64,000 nt of DNA from CALIZF01 sp046292445 (GTDB lineage Bacteria > Pseudomonadota > Alphaproteobacteria > Rhodobacterales > Rhodobacteraceae), in the NCBI GenBank assembly GCA_046292445.1, contig JBKBQT010000001.1, forward strand, positions 124,001-188,000, written 5' to 3'. Below, piece after piece: positions 26,258 through 32,871 of the stretch; positions within the stretch are counted from its first letter, which is position 1, and each line of letters opens with the position of its first letter. A model generated the notes under the pieces. The model was not told the DNA's origin. It did no database searches and saw only the letters and a program-made list of their open reading frames with translations. A program made the position numbers and the translations under genes.

Positions 26258-27049
26258 ATGCCCCGCGGCAGATCGCGCCGGCCAGTCGTCGGCATCATCG
26301 GAAACCAGTCGGTCGTCAACGACACCTATGCCATCCACGGCACGGGCCTGATGAATTCGGAGGCGGTGGCGACGGTTTCGGGCTGCATGCCGCTGGTGAT
26401 CCCCTGCGACCCGCGGCTGGTGGCGGTGGAGGAGTTGCTCGAGATTTGCGACGGGTTCCTGCTGACCGGTGGCCGGCCGAACGTCCACCCGTCGGAATAT
26501 GGCGAGGCCGAGACGCCGGCCCATGGCTGTTTCGACCGCTGCCGCGATGCGATCACCCTGCCGCTGGTGCGCGCCTGTGTCGAGCGGGGGCAGCCGTTCC
26601 TCGGCATCTGCCGCGGGTTTCAGGAGGTGAACGTGGCGCTCGGCGGCACGCTCCACCCCGAGATCCGCGAGCTGCCGGGGCGGATGAACCACCGCATGCC
26701 CCCTGACGGCACGCTCGAGGAGAAATTCGCCCTGCGCCATGCCGTGCGCTTCACCCCCGGCGGGGTCTTCGCCCGCCTGATCGGCGCGGAAGAGGTGATG
26801 ACCAACACGCTCCACGGTCAGGGCATCGCCCGGCCGGGCGGGCGGATCGTGATCGACGGCCTTGCCCCCGACGGCACGCCCGAGGCGATCTATGTCCGCG
26901 ATGCGCCGGGCTTCACGCTGTCGGTTCAGTGGCATCCCGAATGGAACGCCGGCGCCGACCCGGTGTCGCGCCCGCTGTTCGAGGCCTTCGGCGCAGCCGT
27001 CGCCGCCTGGGCCGACGGGGAAGCGGTGCCGGCGCGCCGCACGGCCTGA
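26258..27049 (+). CDS. Gamma-glutamyl-gamma-aminobutyrate hydrolase family (class I amidotransferase)
   Basis: 263 residues from the ATG at 26258, behind AAGGAG. The class I glutamine-amidotransferase triad is visible: Cys in PFLGICRGFQEVNVALGG, and His/Glu in LSVQWHPEWNA. The region FLLTGGRPNVHPSEYG precedes the nucleophile, as in PuuD-type enzymes. These hydrolyse the gamma-glutamyl bond of gamma-glutamyl-GABA in putrescine breakdown, and other members act on related gamma-glutamyl compounds. No other puu genes lie nearby, so the physiological substrate is open. Confidence 0.92.
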   Translation: MPRGRSRRPVVGIIGNQSVVNDTYAIHGTGLMNSEAVATVSGCMPLVIPCDPRLVAVEELLEICDGFLLTGGRPNVHPSEYGEAETPAHGCFDRCRDAITLPLVRACVERGQPFLGICRGFQEVNVALGGTLHPEIRELPGRMNHRMPPDGTLEEKFALRHAVRFTPGGVFARLIGAEEVMTNTLHGQGIARPGGRIVIDGLAPDGTPEAIYVRDAPGFTLSVQWHPEWNAGADPVSRPLFEAFGAAVAAWADGEAVPARRTA

Positions 27050-27138
27050 CGTCCGGGCGACGCAAGCGCCATCGCCGCTTGCGCCAGAGGCGGCCCCGCC
27101 CTAGGTCCGTCGCGCGGAGGCGGCGGCGGGGGCTCAAG

Positions 27139-28443
27139 GTGTTGCGGGAACTGCCGGGGATCTTGCGGCTGGTGGTGCCGATCGTCATCGGGCTGTCGGC
27201 CTCGACCCTTCTGGGCGTCACGGATTCGCTCATGCTCGCGCCGCTGGGGCCGGTGCCGCTGGCGGCCGTCGGGCTGACCATGGCGGTGGCGATCGTGGTC
27301 TACGCCGCGATCTACGGCCTTCTGACCGCCCTCGGCGTGCGGATCGGCGCGGCGCATGGCGCGCACCAGCGGCGGCGCATTCCCTTCATCCTGCGCAACG
27401 GCCTTGCACTCGGCCTGATGGCGGGGCTGGCGGGGGCGGCGATCCTTGCCGCTTGCTGGCCGCTCCTCCCGCTGCTCGGGCAGCCGGCCGAGGTGCTGAT
27501 GGCGATGCCCGCCTATTACGCCCTGATCGCGGCGCTGATGGTGCCCTTTGCGCTGCTGACGGTGTTCAAGACGGCGTTCGAGGCGGTGGACCGGCCGTGG
27601 ATGGGCGTTGCCTTCGCCTTTGTCGGCGTCGTGGTGAACATCCCGTTGAACTACGCGCTGATCTGGGGGGTCGGCCCGATCCCGGCGCTCGGCCTTACCG
27701 GCGCGGGGATCGGCTCGCTCGTGGCCGAGACGCTTGCGCTGGCCGCCGCATGGGGCTGGTGGCGGTTCGGGCGGGCGACCCGGCGGCTCCGGCTGCGCCG
27801 GCGGCTCGATCCGGCCGAGATCGCGGCGGCCACGCGCGAGGGCGCGCCGCTCGGCGCGCTCTATGTCGCCGAGACGGCGGCGATGGCGGCGGGCACGGCG
27901 ATGGTCGGCACCTTTGGCACCATCGCGCTTGCGGCGAACCAGGTCATGCAGTCGGTCGGGGCGCTGCTCTACATGCTGCCGCTCGGGGTGGCGGGCGCGG
28001 TGGCGCTGCGCGTGGCGCAGGAACGCGGGGCCGGCCATGCGGGCGCGCTGAGGCCCATCGTGCGCGCCGCGCTTGTTGTAGCGACCGGGTGGCTGTCGAT
28101 GGTGATGCTGGTGCTGGTGTTCGCCGGCCGGCATATCGCGGCCGCGATCACCGGCGATGCGGCGGTGGTGGCGCTGGCGGCGCAGATGTTCGCGGTGCTG
28201 GCGTTCCTGCAGGTGATGGACGGGGTTCAGTCCACCATGCTCGGCGCCCTGCGCGGCATGCAGGACACGGCATGGCCGGCCTGGGTGTCGATGCTTGCCT
28301 ACTGGTGCATCGCCCTGCCGGCCGGCTGGATCATCGCCCGGCATGCCGGTTTCGGCCCCGCCGGGGTCTGGGCCGGCTTCGGCATCGCGCTGGCGATCGC
28401 GGCCACGGCGCTGACGCTGCGGTTCCTGCGCCGCTCGGCGTGA
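27139..28443 (+). CDS. MATE family efflux transporter
   Basis: 434 residues from a GTG at 27139. The frame is open upstream, but that part is arginine-rich noise. The protein is almost entirely hydrophobic, with about twelve membrane spans, starting GILRLVVPIVIGLSASTLLGVTDSLM. The pattern VGLTMAVAIVV and the internal repeat in the second half (IALAANQVMQSVGALLYMLPLGVAGAVALRV) are typical of the NorM branch of MATE exporters. It would expel cationic or aromatic compounds using Na+ or H+. It stands between the amidotransferase and the HemG-like gene on the same strand. Confidence 0.92.
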   Translation: MLRELPGILRLVVPIVIGLSASTLLGVTDSLMLAPLGPVPLAAVGLTMAVAIVVYAAIYGLLTALGVRIGAAHGAHQRRRIPFILRNGLALGLMAGLAGAAILAACWPLLPLLGQPAEVLMAMPAYYALIAALMVPFALLTVFKTAFEAVDRPWMGVAFAFVGVVVNIPLNYALIWGVGPIPALGLTGAGIGSLVAETLALAAAWGWWRFGRATRRLRLRRRLDPAEIAAATREGAPLGALYVAETAAMAAGTAMVGTFGTIALAANQVMQSVGALLYMLPLGVAGAVALRVAQERGAGHAGALRPIVRAALVVATGWLSMVMLVLVFAGRHIAAAITGDAAVVALAAQMFAVLAFLQVMDGVQSTMLGALRGMQDTAWPAWVSMLAYWCIALPAGWIIARHAGFGPAGVWAGFGIALAIAATALTLRFLRRSA

Positions 28444-28492
28444 CGCCGGTGAAGGCCTGTGCAATGATGGAACGTGACCGAAGGGGGGCACG

Positions 28493-29038
28493 ATGCGATT
28501 CGTCCTGATCTATGCGACGACCGAGGGGCAGACGCGCAAGATCATGCGCGCCTGTGCCGACCGGCTCGCCGCGCAGGGGCATTCGACCGAACTCATCGCC
28601 GCCGGCGATGCGGGCGATCTCGACCTGTCGCGCGCCGATGGCGCGATCCTCGGCGGTTCGCTGCATGCCGGCATCTACCAAAAGGACTTGCGTGCCTTCG
28701 CCTCGGCCCGCGCCGCCGACCTTGCCCGCCTGCCGACGCTGTTCGTGGCTGTCAGCCTTGTTGCCGCCGGGACGGATGCCGACGATTGGAAGGGCCTTGA
28801 GGACAGCGTGGCGACCTTTGTCCGCGAAACCGGCTGGACACCGGGGCGCATCCTGCATGTGGCCGGCGCATTCCGGTTCAGCGCGTATGACTTCTTCCGG
28901 TCGATGGCCATGCGCTGGATCGCATCGCAAAAGGGGCTCACCATTCCGCGCGGCACGGATCTGGAACTCACCGACTGGGCTGCCCTCGACGCGGCGCTGG
29001 ACGACTGGGCCGGATCGGTGCGCGCGGCCGTCCGCTGA
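28493..29038 (+). CDS. Flavodoxin-like protein, HemG-type protoporphyrinogen oxidase family
   Basis: 181 residues. The N-terminus MRFVLIYATTEGQTRKIMR is the FMN phosphate-binding loop of long-chain flavodoxin-like proteins. GAILGGSLHAGIYQKDL, VAVSLVAAG and FRFSAYDFFRSMAMRWIA follow the HemG family, which oxidises protoporphyrinogen IX with quinone as acceptor. A GAAGGGGGG ribosome site precedes the ATG. Its reaction is inferred from family likeness. Many alphaproteobacteria use HemJ instead, so a different flavodoxin role is possible. Confidence 0.82.
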   Translation: MRFVLIYATTEGQTRKIMRACADRLAAQGHSTELIAAGDAGDLDLSRADGAILGGSLHAGIYQKDLRAFASARAADLARLPTLFVAVSLVAAGTDADDWKGLEDSVATFVRETGWTPGRILHVAGAFRFSAYDFFRSMAMRWIASQKGLTIPRGTDLELTDWAALDAALDDWAGSVRAAVR

Positions 29039-29050
29039 ACCGGCGCGGCG

Positions 29051-29674
29051 TCAGAACACGATCACCTTCGCCCCGATCGGCACCCGATCGAAGAGGTCGA
29101 TCACATCCTGATTGACCATGCGGATGCAGCCCGACGATGCCGCGCTGCCGATCGTCCACCATTCCGGTGTTCCGTGGATGCGGTATCCGGTATCCCGCCC
29201 CGCCGCGTCGGCCAGATAGATCGCCCGCGCGCCCAGCGGGTTCTCCGGCCCCGGCGGCTGGCCGCCGTTGGCCCAGCGGGCCAGCTGCGGCTGGCGGGCG
29301 ATCATCTCCTGCGGCGGGTGCCATTTGGGCCAGTGCTGCTTGCGGTCCACCTCGGCGGTGCCGGTCCATGCGAACCCTTCGCGCCCGACACTGATCCCGT
29401 AGCGCAGCGCCGTGCCGTCACCCTGCACGAGGTAGAGGAACCGCTTGCCGGTATCGATGACGATCGTCCCCGCCGCCTCCTTGCTCTCGTAGCGCACCAC
29501 CGCCCGCTGCCAGCCGGGCGGAAATTTCTCGGGCGGAATGGCGGCGAGCATGTGGCCGCCGTCGAGCCGCGCGACATAGGGCACCGGGGAAAGCTGATCC
29601 TCGGCGACCGTCTCGATACAGGCCGCCAGCGGCGCGAGGGCGATGAGCGCGAGGGCAAGCCGGATGGGTCGCAT
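29051..29674 (-). CDS. L,D-transpeptidase (YkuD family) lipoprotein
   Basis: 207 residues. The N-terminus MRPIRLALALIALAPLAAC ends in a lipobox-like LAAC, so it is probably anchored in a membrane facing the periplasm. The YkuD catalytic motif is complete: HGTPEWWTIGSAASSGCIRM contains the conserved His, Ser and nucleophilic Cys, followed by DVIDLFDRVPIG. Such enzymes form 3-3 crosslinks in peptidoglycan or attach proteins to it. The gene converges on the HemG-like gene, with 12 bases between their stops. Confidence 0.94.
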   Translation of the reverse strand: MRPIRLALALIALAPLAACIETVAEDQLSPVPYVARLDGGHMLAAIPPEKFPPGWQRAVVRYESKEAAGTIVIDTGKRFLYLVQGDGTALRYGISVGREGFAWTGTAEVDRKQHWPKWHPPQEMIARQPQLARWANGGQPPGPENPLGARAIYLADAAGRDTGYRIHGTPEWWTIGSAASSGCIRMVNQDVIDLFDRVPIGAKVIVF

Positions 29675-29743
29675 GGCGCAAGTCCGTCGCGGTTATCCGG
29701 TCAGGTTAACGCGGCGTCATCGACCCGCAAAGCCCCGATCCCG

Positions 29744-30589
29744 TCACAAATGGGTCCGTAGATGCCAGAGTTCGGGAAACAGTTCCACCTCCAGCATCCG
29801 GCGCAGATAGCTCACGCCGCCGGTGCCGCCGGTTCCCCGCTTGAACCCGATCACCCGCTCGACGGTGGTGACGTGGTTGAACCGCCAGCGTCGGAAGTAA
29901 TCCTCGAAATCCACAAGCTTTTCGGCCAGTTCGTAAAGCTCCCAATGCCGCTCGGGCGCGCGATAGACCTCGGCCCAGACCGCGCGGAGCCGCCCGTCCG
30001 CACGCCAGGGCGCGGATACGTCGCGGGCGAGGATATCGCCGGGCACGTCGAACCCTGCCGCCGCGAGGCGCCCGATGGCGGCATCGTAAAGGCTCGGCCG
30101 CGCCAGCTCCGCGGTCAGCGCCGCGGTCAGGTCGGCCCGGTGCGCATGCGGGCGCAGCATCGCCGTGTTCCGGTTGCCCGCGACATATTCGATCAGCCGG
30201 TATTGCCAGGACTGGAACCCCGACGACTGCCCCAGCCCGTCGCGAAATCGCGTATATTCGCTCGGCGTCATCGTGCGCAGCACGTCCCAGGCGTTGTTGA
30301 GCTGCTCGAAGATGCGGGCCACCCGGGTCAGCATCTTGAAGGCCGGCCGCAACTCCCCCGCCAGCAGCGCCGTCCGCGCCGCCCCGAGCTCGTGCAGCGC
30401 CAGCCGCATCCAGAGTTCGGACGTCTGGTGCTGGATGATGAACAGCATCTCGTCATGCGCGCCGGTCCGCGGCCGCTGCGCCCCGAGGATCGCATCGAGC
30501 CCGAGGTAATCGGTGTAGGACATCCGCCCGTCGAAAGCCATCTGCGCACCCTCGACGGCGGGATCATAGGGGCCGGTCGGATCGGTCAT
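29744..30589 (-). CDS. kynA: Tryptophan 2,3-dioxygenase
   Basis: 281 residues, matching bacterial TDO. The enzyme uses haem to open the indole ring of tryptophan to N-formylkynurenine. IIQHQTSELWMRLALHE carries the active-site His (H54) and TRFRDGLG carries Arg 116, which bind substrate. The haem-ligating His is H239 in WRFNHVTTVERVIG. The conserved FKRGTGGTGGVSYL loop near the C-terminus is present. It lies 10 bases behind kynU on the same strand, so both belong to one tryptophan catabolic operon. Confidence 0.96.
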   Translation of the reverse strand: MTDPTGPYDPAVEGAQMAFDGRMSYTDYLGLDAILGAQRPRTGAHDEMLFIIQHQTSELWMRLALHELGAARTALLAGELRPAFKMLTRVARIFEQLNNAWDVLRTMTPSEYTRFRDGLGQSSGFQSWQYRLIEYVAGNRNTAMLRPHAHRADLTAALTAELARPSLYDAAIGRLAAAGFDVPGDILARDVSAPWRADGRLRAVWAEVYRAPERHWELYELAEKLVDFEDYFRRWRFNHVTTVERVIGFKRGTGGTGGVSYLRRMLEVELFPELWHLRTHL

Positions 30590-30599
30590 CGGCGCCCCC

Positions 30600-31796
30600 T
30601 CAGGTCACGCGCGCGCGGCGGCGGAACTCGGGCCGGTCCCAGGCGCGCGTCGCCATCACCTCGGCCAGCAGGGCGACCGCCCCCTTCACCTCGGCCATGC
30701 CGATGTAAAGCGGCGTGAAGCCGAACCGCAGGATGTCGGGCGCGCGGAAATCCCCGATCACCCCGCGCGCGATCAATGCCTGCATGATCGCATAGCCCTC
30801 GGGATGGCGGAAACTCACCTGGCTGCCGCGCCGCGCCGGATCGCGCGGGCTGGCGAGCGCGAGGTCCGGGCAGGCCGCCTCGACCCCGGCGATGAAGGCC
30901 TCGCTCAGCACGATCGACTGCACCCGCACATCGGCCATGTCGGCCATGTCCCAGACATCCATCGCCGCCTCGAGCGCGGCAAGCTGCAGCACCGGCGGGG
31001 TGCCGACCCGCATCCGCTCCACCCCCCGGCCGGGGCGATAGTCGGGATCGAAGGCAAAGGGCGCCTCATGCCCCAGCCAGCCGGACAGCGCCGGCCGCGC
31101 AACCTCGGCATGGGCGGGGGCGACATAGATGAACGCCGGCCCGCCGGGGCCGGAATTGAGATACTTGTAGGTGCAGCCCACCGCGAAATCGGCCCCCGCC
31201 GCCGTCACATCAACCGGCAGCGCCCCGGCCGAATGCGCCAGATCCCAGACCGCGAGCGCCCCTGCCGCATGGGTCCGCGCCGTCAGCGCCGCCATGTCGT
31301 GCAGCCGCCCGGTGCGATAGTCCACCTCGGTCAGCATCACGACCGCCACGGCCTCGTCGATCGCATCCGCCACATCCTCGGGCGCGACCGTCACCAGCCG
31401 GTAATCGGGCCCGAGCGTCCGGCATAGCCCCTCGGCCATGTAGAGGTCGGACGGGAAATTCCCGGTGTCCGACAGGATTACCCGCCGCTCCGGCCGCATC
31501 TCCAGCGCCGCGGCGAGCGCCTGATAGACCTTGATCGACAATGTGTCGCCCATCACCACCGTGCCCGCCGGCGCGCCGATCAGCCGCCCGATCCGGTCGC
31601 CCACGCGGCTCGGCTGCTCCATCCAGCCCGCCGCGTTCCATCCCCGGATGAGCATGCCGCCCCATTCCTCGGTCACCACCCGCGCCACCCGGCCCGCCGC
31701 CGCCACCGGCAGCGCCCCGAGCGAGTTGCCGTCGAGGTAGATCACCCCGTCCGGGATCGCGAACATCGCGCGTGTCGCGGCGAAATCGGTCTGCAT
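30600..31796 (-). CDS. kynU: Kynureninase
   Basis: 398 residues from the ATG at 31796 (MQTDFAATRAMF). An in-frame ATG at 31811 has a good GGAAGG site and would add five residues. Kynureninase uses PLP to split kynurenine into anthranilate and alanine. Diagnostic blocks are IYLDGNSLGALP near the N-terminus, the WDLAHSAGALPVD phosphate region with the PLP-binding Asp, and the Schiff-base lysine in GCTYKYLNSGPGG. The C-terminal RFGFTPLYIG is also conserved. A kynurenine formamidase gene, needed between KynA and KynU, is not in the window. Confidence 0.95.
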   Translation of the reverse strand: MQTDFAATRAMFAIPDGVIYLDGNSLGALPVAAAGRVARVVTEEWGGMLIRGWNAAGWMEQPSRVGDRIGRLIGAPAGTVVMGDTLSIKVYQALAAALEMRPERRVILSDTGNFPSDLYMAEGLCRTLGPDYRLVTVAPEDVADAIDEAVAVVMLTEVDYRTGRLHDMAALTARTHAAGALAVWDLAHSAGALPVDVTAAGADFAVGCTYKYLNSGPGGPAFIYVAPAHAEVARPALSGWLGHEAPFAFDPDYRPGRGVERMRVGTPPVLQLAALEAAMDVWDMADMADVRVQSIVLSEAFIAGVEAACPDLALASPRDPARRGSQVSFRHPEGYAIMQALIARGVIGDFRAPDILRFGFTPLYIGMAEVKGAVALLAEVMATRAWDRPEFRRRARVT

Positions 31797-31935
31797 GTCT
31801 GGCCCCCGCATTGCCCTTCCACAAGCCACACCGCCGCGCGCGCCGCAAGACCGACGCGGCCGAAACGTCCCGGTCGCGGGCTCGGCCAGCCGGTGGAGGC
31901 CGCGTCCCCGATATGCCGCCCGCCCCCCGCCACGC

Positions 31936-31957
31936 CTTCAGGCTGGCCCAAATATCC
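31936..31957 (-). repeat. Diverged copy of the dispersed intergenic motif
   Basis: Read on the minus strand, GGATATTT, then GGGCCAGCC, then TGAAG, preceded by a GCCTCCGGCGGGG stretch. The arrangement (a GG-A-TATTT block, a spacer, then an ATGAAG-like end) resembles the copies at 7636, 24246, 24309 and 32787 but has several differences. It lies in the 214-base gap between pdeM and kynU. I see no gene in the rest of that gap. Confidence 0.5.
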
Positions 31958-32010
31958 CCGCCGGAGGCGCAGGCCGCCGCCCCACGATCCCGACGGGGTC
32001 AATGGCCTGC

Positions 32011-32700
32011 TCAGGCCGGACGCTGCGACGCGCCGCGGGCCGGCCGCGGCATCGGGATCGCCCGCGTCCGATCGCCCGTCAGCACCGCCAGCGCCGCCGG
32101 CCCCATCAGCCCGGCCAGCACCGGGGCGGCGCAGTCGAGCCCCCCGGTGTAGCGCCCGTAGGCCGGCAGGATCGCCCGCGCCGCGTCGATCAGGAAGCAG
32201 GGCCGGGCAAAGCCGCCGGTGCCGGCGATCCGCGCCTTGGGGTGGTAGTGGCCCGAGATCTCGCCCGAGACCCCGGGCCGTGCGATATGTCGGAAGGTGA
32301 TCGGGCCGACGGCACGCTCGGCGCGCAGCGCGCCGGGCAGGCCCGGCGGGCCGGGGTCGTGGTTGCCCGCGATCCAGGTCCAGTCCCGCCCCGCCATCAG
32401 CCGCAGGAGCCATAGCCGGTCCTCGGCATCGAGCCGCCCCGCCGCCCCTGCATCGTCGAAACTGTCGCCCAGGCAGATCACCGTCCCGGCACCGGTCGCG
32501 CCGAGGTCGGAGTCGAGCCGCGCCAGCGTCTCGCGTGTCTCGTAAGGCGGCAGGGCGGCGCCGCCGAACCGCGCCTGACGCTGCGCCGTGCCGAGGTGCA
32601 GGTCCGACACGCAGAGCAGCCGCGCGGCGGGCCAGTGCAGCGCGCCCGATGGCAGGGCGACGAGCGTGGCGCCCGCGAGGGTGAAGACATATCCGGTCAT
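32011..32700 (-). CDS. pdeM: Ligase-associated DNA damage response endonuclease PdeM
   Basis: 229 residues of the calcineurin-like metallophosphoesterase fold. Metal-binding motifs appear in order: LLCVSDLHLGTAQRQ, VICLGDSFDDAG, WIAGNHDPGPPG and GEISGHYHPKA. The short length and the compact N-terminus fit PdeM. PdeM is normally encoded with a DNA ligase, an exonuclease and a DEXH helicase in a four-gene repair cassette. Here only the helicase is adjacent, about 170 bases upstream on the same strand. It probably cuts damaged DNA ends in an ATP-dependent repair path. Confidence 0.9.
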   Translation of the reverse strand: MTGYVFTLAGATLVALPSGALHWPAARLLCVSDLHLGTAQRQARFGGAALPPYETRETLARLDSDLGATGAGTVICLGDSFDDAGAAGRLDAEDRLWLLRLMAGRDWTWIAGNHDPGPPGLPGALRAERAVGPITFRHIARPGVSGEISGHYHPKARIAGTGGFARPCFLIDAARAILPAYGRYTGGLDCAAPVLAGLMGPAALAVLTGDRTRAIPMPRPARGASQRPA

Positions 32701-32743
32701 GGCCGGTTGTTGCCATTCCGTTCGTGCCTTCGCAAGCGGCGCA

Positions 32744-32809
32744 AGGGGGCGCTGCCCCCTGCCGATCCCATGGATCGGCGTCCCCCGGAGTATTTGGGGA
32801 ACGATGAAG
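32744..32809 (+). repeat. Two GC hairpins plus a copy of the dispersed 23-base motif
   Basis: First hairpin AGGGGGC/GCCCCCT (32744-32760), then GCCGATCC/GGATCGGC (32761-32779) with a CAT loop. The motif GGAGTATTT, GG, GGAACGATGAAG follows at 32787-32809. The unit lies between lhr and pdeM, which are both on the minus strand, so in their transcript it would be read in reverse. It could separate the two genes' expression by folding into a strong double stem-loop. Confidence 0.75.
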
Positions 32810-32871
32810 CGCGGGCAAGGGCGCGGGGCGGCGCGCCGGGCCTGCGGGTGGCCTTGCCGGTTGCCGCCAGG

